Assembly (NCBI GenBank): GCA_003116995.1
Contig: BDSL01000010.1
Coordinates: 930,001-994,000 of the forward strand
DNA length: 64,000 nucleotides
Source of the DNA: Yamagishiella unicocca
Lineage: Eukaryota; Chlorophyta; Chlorophyceae; Chlamydomonadales; Volvocaceae
Direction: 5' to 3'
The position numbers and the translations under genes were made by a program. The notes under the pieces are model-generated. The model had not been told where the DNA came from, made no database searches, and worked only from the letters and a program-made list of their open reading frames with translations. How positions within the stretch are numbered: the first letter of the stretch is position 1; each line of letters begins with the position of its first letter. Of the stretch, positions 12,001 through 23,081 are shown piece after piece.

Positions 12001-15000
12001 CATGGGCATGCGCCCCTCTTCTTGTCCTGGGTTCGCCCAGGCTTGAGGACAGTGTAACGTCTTACCTGTTAGTATTTTATGTAATGGACAAATACACCAC
12101 ACAGGCGCTGGACAATTAAACTATAAATATAGAGGACACGGCAGGTAGCTGTTTGCCAATAATTCCAGGTGTACTCTCATTGGGTGGGCCAGCGAACCCG
12201 CGGCATCATCAACCGACAATCGGTAATCAAAGCCTATACATGCCGCTCTATCCACTCCCGATGTCGCTCTCCTAGCCCGGCCACGCTCGCATGCCTGGGA
12301 GCCTGGCAATTAGCGTTAGTCCCCGCCCTCCTTAACATAACCGCAGGTATGTATGTTCAATGCTTGCCTGCAATGACTTCGAGATTGCCGCTTCCAGGAT
12401 CGCCCTGTGACGCTTCCGGCCCTGAGAGCACACCGACGCACATATAGCAGACAGACAGACAGGCAGGCATACAGCATATTACTCGTCGGAGGTGGGTTGC
12501 ATTCCCGCATGAAGATTGCGAAGGAGTCGCTAGCTTGGCGGACGGCGGCTTAACGGGGCCTAGCAACCTTCATGGGCGGCTGGGAGAAGACTGAACGGCA
12601 GCGGTGTGGTAGCTATCTAGGTGCACGTAAACGCAGCTCACGGTAGCCGTGTGCCGCCGATTAGTACCGGATTACAGCGTGGTACGTAACCAGGCGGTAT
12701 CCGGGCTGCCCACACCGTACACCGTACGCTCGTCCCATCCACTGACCTCAGGACCGACGAGCGCGTCATGCACCACCAGCGTCTTGACCGCCACACGCAA
12801 TCCTCGCCACGTGCCTGTGCGCGAGTGGGTCAGTCCGGTGAGACACAAAAAGCACACGTAATAAGACCTTTCCCCTTCTCGGTATTGGCCAATCTAGGTT
12901 GCACGCTGCACGCACGATCGATGCACGTGAGGAGGCAGCCGATACGGTTGTCGTTGGCACCCCGCCCCGTCCCGCAAATTGCCGGCAGCCGCTCCGCCAC
13001 ACACACACCCGTACACCCACACCCTCGCGCTATTTTGCGCCCTCATCCCCTTCCTCCTCAGATGGTCCTTTCTATCCACGTGCGTGCGCTCCATCATTTG
13101 ACCCGCTGACGGTCTGTGCATCACGCCAGGGGGGTCTCGTGCGTGCGTGGAACCTCCTGCCAACCTACCCAGGTACACGACGCCAAAGCTGCCTTGACCC
13201 AACACGGTTCTGATGTGAAGTTGCTCCTGCCTGCCCGACATCTCAGCCTGGGGATGCGCAAGCGAGGAACAACGTAAGGCAACGGCGGGAAATGGCTTTA
13301 TCGCGGAGAGGGCCTGATACAGGCATATGTAGATGCAACTCAAGAAGCACGGGCACGTCCAAAACAATGTGGGCGACATTGGTAGACATTGATGGCCCCT
13401 CACAGTCTCCACCGGCGGTATGGTTAAGAGTTTGCGTCGGAATTGTTGCTTGCACATCAACGCAGATACTGTACTATTGAAGTGTCGAGCAGTTGCGCGT
13501 TGTGCAGTGCTGCTGTTGTCGAGCAGTTGTGCTGAAGTAAGTTTCAGTAAGCAACGAGTAGGCGAGTGAGACTGACAGGCCCAACTGGTACCGTACTACA
13601 ACAGACCCAAACCAAAACAACCACCGCAGTTCGCAGCGCGCGGCAGCGTTCTTACGTGCAGCCTTGATATTGCGGTCGCGATGTCGAGCTTCGTATTGTC
13701 GGCGACTGCCGTCGGATATGCACCTGCAAGGTAGGTTTCAGAGGCAGCTAACAGAAAACTGCTAGGAACTTCCAAGCGCCAGCACACCCAACCTTCAAGC
13801 TCCCATGCCCTACAGTTTTAAACGAAACCGCTGGAAAATGTATCGCAAGTAAGAAAAAGAGGGAAAAAGGATATGTTTGCAAGATAGGTAATGACCACCC
13901 GCGCACGGCATGCGCGCAATGCGATGTATGCCGTACCATTCTCCAAACTATCTTTGGCCGCATTCCTGACGTGGCCACCTTCCTGGCCAACCCTGCAAAA
14001 ATAGGGTCACAGTTGGAGCAATCAAGGGTTGGTTATCAGGAGCCGTAGTACGGCGTTCATTCCGGATATAAGAGATAGTTCACCCATCACATGAACAAAA
14101 TACGTATATAAGTATAGGAAATAAAGCACAGCACAGCTCTGAGCAATCACAAGAACAGAAAAATACTCGTCAACTCCTTACCGGACGCAAGCACTCAGCG
14201 ATTCTTCGTAGGCACTGAGCTTCTCCTCGACGTCAATGACGCAAGTCATGATGCTGGAGCCCCCTTGAGTGGAGCACGTGCCGTCTCTGTCCAGGCTGAT
14301 GTGCGCCGACCTCGCTCCAGATGGGCCACTGGCCGGCGGAGATGTTGCTGCGTTGGATCCAGCGTAACTCCGAGAAGTCGCCTCTGCAAGCGCGCCAGCC
14401 CGTGCAGCGCGTGTTTTGGAAATGATCAAACACGAACAAACAAACAGCGCTTACACTCAGAACGCCAAACATAGCCATGTGTATAATAACGTATCGTACG
14501 GCACGTGTTTAGCTAGGTAACCGAGCAGTAATGCGGTGGGCAACGCGCGGATTATTGCTCGCGCGCCTGCCGTAAACGAGCCACATGTAAAGCAGCATTC
14601 AGGCGACGCGCTGCGGGCGGCGCGATGAGCGATAGCGAAAGAGAATTTCGAACCAGCCCACCTTTGTTTACAGCAATGATTGCGCTTGACGTCGACGTGT
14701 CCTCCCTACAGCCCTTGTGGCTGGTATTCCCATGGCCTCCATTTATCAGCAGGGCAGGACCCTGGCCGAGCACTTCGTCAGCGGGGTTGAAGTTCCCGTT
14801 GCTGCGCTTCCTTCCCCACCGCCGCCGCCATGTGTACGCCAGCCCTCCCAGGAGTACCAGTAATGCCACCCCGCCAATCGTCACGGCGATAACGAGGTCG
14901 AGCCGATTCGTGCTATCTGCTGGAGCGGACGACGCCGCCAGAGGCGGAGTCGCTGGAGGCGGCGTGCCCCACACCAGCTGCCCGGACTCCAGCCAACCAC

Positions 15001-18000
15001 CGAAATAGCCCTGAAGCATCCCGTTGAAAAACTTAGTCAACGAAGAGAGCGAGGGCACAGAACAGGAGCTTTCCTGTCTTTATTCTGGGGCTAATTAGAG
15101 AGAGGCGCCTGACGTTTATACGGCTAACATACCACGTCCAAAGAAAGCAGCAGGCAGGCGCGCAATCAAATTCGCCCAACCTCGTCGCTAGCCACCACTG
15201 ACCTGCATTCCAACCAGGTAGCCTCCTGGGGGAGCGAGCTCCATGAAGGAAGCGCTGCACACCGACGTGGCCAGGAAAGGAGTGGTCCACATGCGCCCGC
15301 GGTTCGTGTGGAACACCAGCCGCTCCACAAAGCCCCCGAAGCAGCCGCTGACGGCCGCGATAACCTCATCCCCATCCAGCTCGAAGACGTGCCACCCCGC
15401 GTCGCTACTGGAGCCGGCGATGGTGGGACTGGGCAGATCCTCCCGAAACACCTGCAGGGCTGCCACGGCGTCCACCGCGCCTTCCCCGGCGGCGACCTGC
15501 GTTGCGATGCTGACGCCAATGGCGGTGATTCGGCCCGAAATGAACTCCTCCGTGCCGCGCGCGCTGGACTCGTTCCTGAGGCCGGATCCAACGACCTGCA
15601 TCTCGGTTCGCTTGCTGGCGGGGCACAGCTGGGTACTCTCTCGTAAGCCGGCGAGCACGAGAGACAGCGTCAGGTTGTGTGGGCCTGTGGACGAAATCGG
15701 CGGGATGCAGTGTTGGGGCCGCGTGCAGGTCGCGCATCTATAGCTAGGGCCCGCAATCAACCAATCCAACGTTTCCCACAAGCACGCGCGAGCCTTTCAA
15801 ACCATATCCTACATTACTGGATGATAATGCCACCCCTGCAAACTATTGCCCGTCGGCAATCCGTAATCCATCAATCAAGGTATGTCAACTTGCACGTTTT
15901 CGTGCATGTGCGAAATCCTTCTCCTTTCCGATATCGGTTGCGTAATAACGACCTACCTGGTGCCCACGTGGCAGCTGTAGCGGCTGCCGCCGCGTCCCGC
16001 AGCTTCCGAGGGCTGGTGGCCTGGGCCGAGGAGGCCTTGCATATAACCGAAGCCACCCCTTTCATACACGGTGACAGCTGGAACATGTGGACGTTGGTGG
16101 ACTGGTCGTCTCCGTACTGGACGCCGTACGTGGCGCGGATGCATGTGCTGTTAGGGAGATCTGTTGCAGATCCGCCCCCGACCCAGAAGTAGCCTGCGCA
16201 TAAGCAAGCGTGTGCGAGTGACCTTCCAAGAAATCGTAGTGAAAGGAAAGAAGAAATCCCAGTGTGGTATGGCATGGTTTGGTGCTGGGTGCTGCCGTAC
16301 TGCCGTACCCTGCTGCGGGCACTGGCATGATGGGCACCCAGCCAGCTCCCCTGCATGCTGCCGGTATGTGCACCTCCCCCCCAGCGTGGACCTGGTCATT
16401 GGCCAGGCTGCACTCCCTCTACCTCCCAGCAGGGCCTCGCCCACATCGCAACCCCGCAAACGGGACAGTAAACTCCTCGGCCTCTGCTACAGCAATGGAG
16501 GAACATCGTCGATGCATGCAGTCCGTCGTCCTCTACTGCGGCGGCGGCTTCATCATCCGGCCAGCCCTACACCCCGCTCTATCTGAAAAGGGCTAACGTT
16601 CAGTACAAACGCCGTACACACACGTTGTCGTACATACCTATGGCCGCGATGGAGCTGTAAGCCTGCTGGCGAGTGCCCATGCTTGTGAACCAGCTGGCGG
16701 CGTCGCCCACCGAAATCATTGACCAACTGAAGCCCATGTACGTGCTCGCTCTGCAGTAATCCAGCGCTTTGGAGTACGACAGCTGCTCGCCTGTCTTCAT
16801 TAGGTAAACCGTCGTGCCCGAGGCGTTATGCTCTGGCAACCGAAACTGCTGCGGGTGCAGCGGCGCTGAACCAACGAACATGAGCAGCATTTCCTCAGGT
16901 ATGACCGAACACAGCCCGTAGTTGACATGGCAGCTTAACTGCGAGAAGCGGTGGGTGGACAGAAGGCACACACACAGTACGCACGTTAACGAAAACGTTT
17001 TGCATTCCATATTTTGAAACGTGACCACGGCACATCAGCGCGAAAGATGTACACAAGCGGCGCAAGTAAGGCCGCTCACGCACGACCTGACCTAGGGTTG
17101 CTCCAATGAGTTTCGTTCCAAAGCGGCAGGTGCTTCATTATTTTGCATGTGCGCCCAGTTCACGATTAGAAATGGCGTTACTTGCGCGGACCCCAAGGCC
17201 CTTCATCCATAGTCGTCATCGACCGCACCTGGCAGCTCTGCTTGCTGGCGGCGCATGTGCGGAAGAATTGTGGCCTCGGGTCGTTAGTGGTGATCGCTTC
17301 GCCACAACATGTGTTTGATGGACACATGCCACGACCCGGCCCACAGATTGGCGCCCAGTGCAGCTCGAACTGCGCTGCCATCGTCGTTGCCCGGAGGCAT
17401 GGGGTCATCGGCGCGGTGGGTGGGCTGTGCGAGAAGGACACGGGAGGAGCAGAGCCGTGGGGAGCTGCCCAGACCATCTGCACCTGCAGCCAGACCGACA
17501 CCAGACACATCCAAAAGATGCTCAGCGTAAGATGAAAGGTGCGTTGGGGCTTCAATACGCTTGGATCTAACGCCTTCAATACCAAGCCGCTACTCCCAAT
17601 AACCGAATTGACGGATGCATCAGACGCTGACAACTAACCATTCCCAGCAGCAACTGAATCGACGGACACATCGGCCACTAACCATCCCCGGCAACCGAAT
17701 CGACGTACGTGCATATCGATTTGTATGCATGAAATTACGTTCCTTAAGGGCGCCGCGATGATTCCTTCGACCCAACTATTATCCGCTCAATCGAGCGGCA
17801 GCTGCCGGGATTTTCGTCATCTGTACCCGCACCTGGCGAATCCAAGGCAGGTCGACAAGCTCCATTCCCGCTGTTGATAAGCCGAGCGACCGCCAGCGCG
17901 ATGTGTTCAGGTACCAGCCCGCCATACCCGCCAGGTACCCCCCAGGGGGGGCGTCCTCTCTGCAGGCGAGCACGCGGGTGGAGCTCGTTGCTAAATGATG

Positions 18001-21000
18001 ATATGCATCGGTCGGCAATCCGCAAACCAGGTGGCTGCTTTGCTGCCAAATGTGCGTTATGATTTCGCCTAGCCCTGGGCTATCTGGGAAGGCTTTTAGG
18101 GCTTTCCGACAGCATATGAGCCGGCCACAAGTCATGTGCAGGGCCTATCCCTTGACTTCAAGCTTCCGCCGGGTAGATAGGTCGTCGCTAATAACCGCTC
18201 ACCTAAACCAGGTGGTGCAACCCCCGCGACCAAACTGGTACTGTCTGCCGGTGCGAGTGATGAAGAACAGCATTTCCAAATGATCGCTCGCGATGCCGTC
18301 GTTCCGCTCGATCAGGGACTCGTCGTACGCTTCGACCGACGCTTTCTCCTGCAACCTAAAGCAGCCCTGCGCCCGGCACAGCAACGGCGTGGGGACAAGT
18401 AAACACCCAGTCGGCTCCCAGCAGAGAGGCCGGCGCCGTGAGACGAAAGGGAAATAAAGCTGTTCTGGCCTCGTCATCGTCGAAAACAGCTGTCCGTTGC
18501 CCGTTTCGCCCATGTTGTTGATATGAGAGAGGACCCATGGGTCGGCATTGAAAAGTAAGGCCGGTGTAAAAACACCCTTTGGTACACATGCTTGGCACTT
18601 GCGCCCTTGAGAACTTAGTTTAGGTACCCGTGTGGGGAAGGGTCACTCGCGTCCAGTACGACAGCATCGAGCGAGCCGTTGACTGCAAGCTCCCCGCCGC
18701 CGGTACTTGTGACATGGTTGCCCCAGATGGAAAATAATTTGTGAATTTGCGCGTCCGTCCTTACCTGTACCGCGACAATGTAGTCGTGGTTTGGTTCGAC
18801 GTTGTAAATTCCGGTCCGGTACGACGGGTCTGTGGAGGGTGTTGGGACCTCTGTCACATCATGTATGTAACACGCGGAACTAGTCGGCGTAGGCTCGCTG
18901 GCGGTCGTGGCTCGGGTCACAGTACGTAATGTTCTGTTAGGTCCGAACAGCGTCACCAGACCGCCCACGCAACCTGCTCCCAGGATCCCAGTTTTGGGTG
19001 CCGTACCGTACGGCACCACGTCAGCATGGATCAAATGGTGCCATGCAGCGAGAATCCCAGGCAAGCTCCGATGAACCCGCCACCATCATTTATCGGCACG
19101 GCGTTGGCGTTCCAGCCATTCTATCCACGCAATGGCATAACCCATCATCTATTGTCCTGAGTGCCGTACTTGATGACATAACCAGGATCCACCCACGCAT
19201 GGTCAAGTGCATCCAACCGCAAACAACAACTCACCGCGTCCCATTGCGCTGGTGTCGAACCCCAGCTTTCCCGTGACAGACGAATGGTTCTTGCGCATCG
19301 CCCACCCGCTCTCCGCATCAGCCTCCCGTAGTAGCTTCAGTGACAGCAGCTTGTGGTCTCCGCCGTTCTGCTCGCTGCGCAAAACGCATACCATGCACCA
19401 GAGGACACAGCAGGGTAATGACCGGCCAACCTCGGTACGCAGGGCTGCTACGTTTGGACGTGCTGCGAGGACAGGATCGTGACAAAACACAGTGCTGCTC
19501 CCTCCCCTCCCCTCCACCCCCCCACGCACCTGAACATCCCAGATACGACGGGTCCACGACTCCAGAAGAGTTCCGAGTCATTGAAAGCCACGGCGAAGTC
19601 GCCGTAATCGGCTTTTATCGCATAGCCAGGTTCCGGGCTACTGTAATTTCCGCTGAGTCGAATCCTGAAGTTGTACGGCAGGGTGGAGCCTCCTGCCGTG
19701 AAGCTGGAGCTGATGAGCCTTAGGCCACTGCCTTCAGGACCCCGCGCGTAGGGGCTGGCAACGTTTGGGTCGTTGGAGTAGCGGCGGTGCCAGGCAGACG
19801 CGGACTGGGGGCGGGTGCGGGGCAATGAGGTCGGCATACACGTGTACTACTACGCAGCGAGCGACAGAGTCGGCATATTAAGAGGACATCGCTTGAGGTC
19901 GGCATATATGTGGCGAGGGACGACCGCCGGGGTTGCGACACTTCATGCGTTTTCGCATAGCATAAAAATAAAATAAAAGTAAGGAAACACCGTCTTGCAT
20001 TCCAAAGGCACAGTACATGCGTGGCACAGAACTAGTCGACCTGGACGACGTATGCCACCACCCGTGTGTACCGACCCTATATGGTTAGAAAGAACACGCG
20101 CCCTAGGTTGGATAAGAGCGCAACCGCCCAGCAGCATGCACGCAGCGGCCCGCCTCGGCCATCAGCTCGCTCGAGGACGCACCGTCAGGCCGGCAGCCAG
20201 CGCCGCGTCTTCCGCCATGCAAATGTACGACATGCGCCACGAGCACGGCCGATCCGACGTGAGGAAGTAGCCATCTGGGTTGTTCGAGTCCCTCGCCTCG
20301 AACTTCACGCCTCGACACATCCGGAACCTGCATGTGTCACATGTGTGCGTGGCGTGCGCGCAGCGCGCGGTTGGTTGGTGGGTTCTGTGTACACAACTCA
20401 TAACTTGCAGGTACGCACGCGCACTGACGCCCATGAGCAGACAAATGCGAGGGTTTGCTTCCGTGACGTACTCACTGGTCCATCCCAACTTGCTGAGCAC
20501 TAGCTCGTCCTGGACCGCGGGGTGGGCTAGACACCGAACGCAAGCATGCGCTGAATCCCATTCCCCTTTTCCGGCACTTTTCCGGGTCGGCCTGCGGAAA
20601 AACTCATGAGGAGTTTTTCCGCAGGCCGACCCGGCTGGGTTAGTTCTCACGCTCCTCCCTCCCTCGCGCGCTCGTTACTTGCAAGGTGGGGTGCCGACAC
20701 GCGCACCGAGCTACCAAACGTGCGGCTCTCATTGGGTGGGGCCATGGTAAAAATAAGCCATTAGATGGAGAGTGGGGCACGGATGTCCTCGACCCACGGC
20801 CAAGGGCGCCATAGGTCACAGGCTTCAGCAGTTAGGCGGCTGGCCGGTATAGCTGTCAGGCGACTCAGGTCACCCCACACACATGGCGGTCTTTCCGTTA
20901 GGGCAGGCGTTACTACAAAGGGATGCGACGGAGCAGGCTCTCAGGTCGAGCAGGAGGGGACTGCGGCCCCTCACGCCCCTCTCCTTATAGGAGAGTGCTT

Positions 21001-22599
21001 CGGCGGTCTTTCCGTTAGGGCAGGGTAGCTGCCCTTGGCCAACGTCAGGCCCGGTCAGATGATGTACACACACACACACAAACATCGGTTCGGCCCTGGG
21101 TGCGGTTCGCAGTCAGCTGACGCTCAAACCTTCCAACGTTTACCTCAGCACCGGACGGCCACGTCGCTTTCCGGCGGCCGCACGTACGCATATCCCCCTC
21201 GTTAGCAAGGGCTCTAGGGTTTAGGGTTAAACGTACGGCGGCCGTGAGTCAGCAACATGGGCAAACAGCACGACGCCCCGCCGCCGCGAGCACACACCCG
21301 CCACACCGCGCACCGTCCCAAACGCCCCGTGGCTGCCCCCAGGCTACTTACTCGTCCCATGCCCACAGGTTCCAAGACAGCTGCTCTGCCTGGTTGGTAT
21401 TGGCAGCCTTTAACGAGGTCGCCAGGTCCTGTAACGCGGCGTAACAAGGGCGGGCGGGGTACCGATGATGGGATTTGGAAAAGGACTGCTGTCGCGCAGG
21501 CGTTGTGTTCAGGGTTCGTGGTACGGGGCAGCAGACGCGTACCAGCCCCTCCGTGCACAGGAAGATGTCGACGATTGGTTGGGGGCTGGATGATGCCGTA
21601 CGCTGAGTCAGCCCCACCTCGCACACTGCTCCCTTGCTGTAGGATTCAGTGGGTTTCCGCATCCCCCATCCATTTCCGTCTTGCAGCGATTGTGAGCGTG
21701 CAATGGAAAAGACGTTTTAAGTGTCCAGACGCCTGTCTCCGCATGCTCTCGGCGCTTGACGGTCGCGGGGTACATGGTCACAGGTTTCGACGTAGGTCCT
21801 TCCTGTAGTCTCCTAAGATCTCAAGGGACACCACTGACGATGTAAGCGAGGCAGACGCTGTCTGGACGGTCACACCTCACACTTTTAGCCGGTTTGGTCC
21901 CCATTTAGTGCATGGCCAAACTAACGAAGCTTACTGCACTAACGACCTGAAATGCCTCTCTCTGCGCCCGACCCGTCAACCGGGGATGTCGTGACACCCA
22001 CTCATGTCGAGGAAGCACGCACGCAGTGCCGTACGACAGTGCCGTACGGCAGTGCTGATCGTACTCGTCAACGCCAGGCTACGCACGGGTTCACCATACA
22101 TGCTGTGAGCAAGGCTATTCGCTCAGATTGGCGTCCAAAGATTTGCCGCGTTTTCGATTTGAACATGTACGCCGCAAGCATGGGCATGCAGCGCAGGTGT
22201 GACCCGTCAGACTGTTGGCGCGCTTTTCCCAAAGGGCGTGGCAAGCCACACACCACCATCAACAATTGGCAGTCCCATTCCTGTCTTTCTCACTCGTGCG
22301 ACATCCGGGCTACCGGCGAGCAGCTCCGTGTATATGTTGGGCATAAGCGCGAAAGACAAAAGCGTCAGCTGCGACTCCGCGCAGGAGGTAACCGCCTCCA
22401 TGAAGGTACGGGGTTCCATAAAGGCCAAAAAGTCCGCATTTGCGACGTTGAACGGTATTGTCCTTTGGACTGCGGAAACAGAAATGAAGTGAGCAAAGAC
22501 GATATATACCGTGCGTGCACAGCCACTGCACCGTTATAACTACTTACACGATTGCTGTCCGAGGGCGTGGTGAGCGAGCAGCACAACCAGGAATAACAT
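6079..22599 (-). CDS. Lectin-ectodomain receptor-like protein kinase (28 exons, about 1572 aa)
   Basis: Predicted cell-surface receptor kinase: signal peptide, two C-type-lectin-like segments, two jacalin-like segments, one TM helix and a cytoplasmic TKL-type Ser/Thr kinase. The model runs from an ATG at 22599 to a TAG at 6081-6079. Exons were chained using GT..AG borders and reading phase; nearly every junction is phase-consistent over 28 exons. Weak points are the 3' border of exon 14182-14383 (an earlier donor near 14195 keeps phase), the 15953/15957 border, and the small exon 9807-9867. All kinase landmarks are present (Gly loop, VAVK lysine, alpha-C Glu, HGD, DFG, APE), so activity is plausible. 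Ligand and pathway are unknown; sugar binding is inferred from the lectin folds. Alternative: two adjacent genes, one of lectins and one of the kinase. The continuous phase through the TM exon argues against this. Confidence 0.78.
6901..6960. repeat. 12-bp tandem repeat (AGTACACATAAC) x5
   Basis: Five head-to-tail units, one with a single change (AAAAG for AACAG). Lies in the last intron of the receptor kinase gene. Confidence 0.9.
8873..8899. repeat. CAG/CTG microsatellite on the 3' splice tract of the catalytic-loop exon
   Basis: On the minus strand the run reads (CTG)n then TTTGCTCGGTGCAG, after which the catalytic-loop exon begins at 8858. The repeat lies within about 35 nt of the acceptor. 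Confidence 0.85.
9597..9628. repeat. TATC microsatellite
   Basis: Seven to eight uninterrupted CTAT units in an intron of the receptor kinase gene. Confidence 0.9.
10970..12367 (-). other. 1.4-kb GC-AG intron of the receptor kinase gene with a G/T-rich insertion
   Basis: Lies between the exons ending ISKSLQ and starting HPHIVSTY, with donor CAG|GCAAGC and acceptor TGCAG. The part 11480-12110 is unusually G/T-rich on the plus strand and holds an open frame of 141 codons with no recognisable domain. Its composition recalls the dispersed family-A repeats, so a decayed retroelement insertion is possible. Confidence 0.5.
13656..14383 (-). other. Receptor kinase: juxtamembrane exons
   Basis: Exons of about 14182-14383 and 13656-13723. 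The first has a helical acidic stretch (CVIDVEEKLSAYEESLS). The second, read in the frame that leads in phase 0 to the kinase start, gives ADNTKLDIATAISRLH. The strong donor GTAAGG at 14181 does not keep that phase, whereas a weaker GT near 14194 does. This is the least certain junction of the gene. Confidence 0.5.
14662..15743 (-). other. Receptor kinase: jacalin-like segment 2 and transmembrane helix (2 exons)
   Basis: Exons 15203-15743 and 14662-15010. The lectin-like part reads FVERLVFHTNRGRMW, then APPGGYLVGM joined across the intron to QGYFGGWLESG. A Pro/Ala/Ser stalk leads into a single hydrophobic helix (LDLVIAVTIGGVALLVLLGG). Stop-transfer charges WRRRWGRKR follow it. This fixes the topology: lectins outside, kinase inside. 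Confidence 0.78.
15953..16938 (-). other. Receptor kinase: C-type-lectin-like segment 2 (2 exons)
   Basis: Exons 16638-16938 and about 15953-16193. The first contains LSYSKALDYCRAST, the usual helix-Cys start. The junction produces AAIGYFWVGGG, close to the WIGG core of C-type lectins. The second exon carries an N-glycosylation site (NST) and a C-terminal Cys pair (LSPCMKGVASVICK). A donor at 15953 rather than 15957 is needed to keep phase into the next exon. Confidence 0.65.
17229..17483 (-). other. Receptor kinase: Cys-rich linker exon
   Basis: An 85-codon exon in phase 0 on both sides. It carries eight cysteines, including PICGPG, SNTCCGE, RTCAAS and KQSCQ. It joins the jacalin-like segment to the second lectin-like segment. 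No family is recognised. Confidence 0.55.
17833..18973 (-). other. Receptor kinase: jacalin-like segment 1 (3 exons)
   Basis: Exons 18628-18973, 18203-18355 and 17833-17959. The diagnostic part is LEMLFFITRTGRQYQFG followed by PPGGYLAGMAGWYLN and RSLGL. This resembles the last strands of jacalin-type beta-prism lectins (F-x-T-x-x-G, then GG-x-I-x-GFxGR-x-x-x-L-x-x-IG). The same PPGGYL-GM block recurs at 15.2 kb in the same gene, which supports a true repeated domain. Confidence 0.6.
19235..19804 (-). other. Receptor kinase: uncharacterised ectodomain segment (2 exons)
   Basis: Exons 19530-19804 and 19235-19374 encode about 138 residues with hydrophobic/aromatic alternation (NFRIRLSGNYSS, DFAVAFNDSELFW) and several N-x-S/T sites (NYS, NDS, NHS). 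This suggests a glycosylated beta-rich module. I do not recognise the family. The reading phase connects it to both flanking lectin-like segments. Confidence 0.55.
20183..22469 (-). other. Receptor kinase: C-type-lectin-like segment 1 (4 exons)
   Basis: Exons 22294-22469, 21352-21428, 20476-20526 and 20183-20327 join in phase. The order matches a C-type lectin fold. An amphipathic start with the first Cys (TFMEAVTSCAESQLTLLSF) comes first, then a Trp-rich middle (QLSWNLWAWD). A C-terminal half follows with a Cys pair in the typical spacing (DRPCSWRMSYICM). Calcium-site motifs such as EPN or QPD are not evident, so carbohydrate binding by the canonical site is uncertain. The call rests on cysteine and aromatic spacing, not on a profile search. 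Confidence 0.65.
20582..20634. repeat. Perfect 24-bp inverted repeat (5-nt loop)
   Basis: Left arm 20582-20605 and right arm 20611-20634 are exact reverse complements (CCGGGTCGGCCTGCGGAAAA... and its mate). It sits in an intron of the receptor kinase gene, about 55 nt before the exon at 20526. Confidence 0.95.
22548..22599 (-). other. Receptor kinase: start codon and signal peptide exon
   Basis: The exon encodes MLFLVVLLAHHALGQQS, a short hydrophobic core ending in A-L-G-Q, which suits signal peptidase cleavage. It ends at a consensus GTAAGT donor in phase 1. The next exon starts at 22469 after TTCCGCAG, and the joined frame continues into the first lectin-like segment. No upstream in-frame ATG improves on this one. 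Confidence 0.8.
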
Positions 22600-23034
22600 C
22601 CGTGCTGCGTGTACTGCTCCAGACGAAAGAATAATGGTGCACGCGGGCACATAGCATAACCTTTCGCTAACACTGACGCTGCATGCGGCGCGTTGGTGAT
22701 TCTTCCGAGTATAGTGGTTGCGCTGAACTGTGGAAGCCTCTTCCCAAAGTCCTACACTCGACTGCCATGTCATATACACATGTAATTGCTGAACTGCCAA
22801 TAATAGACGGCAAGAAATTAGGCCCCTTGGATGCTTTCCTTTCTTCCAGTACTGAGCAGCAGACAATGTTGTACAGAGTAGTGCCTCCCTGTCAAGAAGT
22901 TGACGTGAGGTGGAGGTGTCTGCCTCCTATCCGAACACTGGAAGTCGCTTTATGTCAATGGTTTGCAATTTGAAGGAAGGGGCGATGACCGATGAGTAAA
23001 TGGCATAAGGCCCTTCAGTTGCTTGCTAAGTTGC

Positions 23035-23081
23035 TATTGCCGGCCCCAATGCGCTTTCTTCACGCATTGGGGCCGGCAATA
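23035..23081. repeat. Perfect 19-bp inverted repeat (9-nt loop)
   Basis: Arms 23035-23053 and 23063-23081 (TATTGCCGGCCCCAATGCG and its exact complement), located 436 bp upstream of the receptor kinase start codon. Confidence 0.95.

Larger units (their letters stand above)
6079..13247 (-). other. Receptor kinase: protein kinase domain (11 exons)
   Basis: Exons: 13169-13247, 12747-12814, 12368-12421, 10868-10969, 10125-10217, 9807-9867, 8725-8858, 8235-8383, 7755-7768, 7070-7416, 6079-6210. In order they give the Gly loop GQGSFGVVYLG, the lysine strand LRVAVKTL, an alpha-C with ILEAAISKSLQ continuing as HPHIVSTY, beta-5 YKLYIIQ, and the catalytic loop HGDLSASNVLL. Then come VSDFGL, GTPAYSAPEVV, DVWAFGVLLLEL and SQRPTF. 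The Arg before the catalytic Asp is replaced by Gly (non-RD). The alpha-D exon 9807-9867 fits in phase but lacks the usual E-x-C-x-x-GSL motif. The intron after 12368 starts with GC. The 7755-7768 exon is 14 nt. Confidence 0.85.

Noticed and set aside
11694..12119. 141-codon plus-strand frame inside a receptor kinase intron
   Set aside because: No domain, no start context, and G/T-rich composition like the dispersed repeats; probably a decayed insertion.
20280..20609. DELVLSKLGWT reading of the exon at about 20476-20520
   Set aside because: It looked protein-like, but that frame fits neither the preceding exon (phase 2) nor the next. The acceptor at 20527 with another frame fits both sides.
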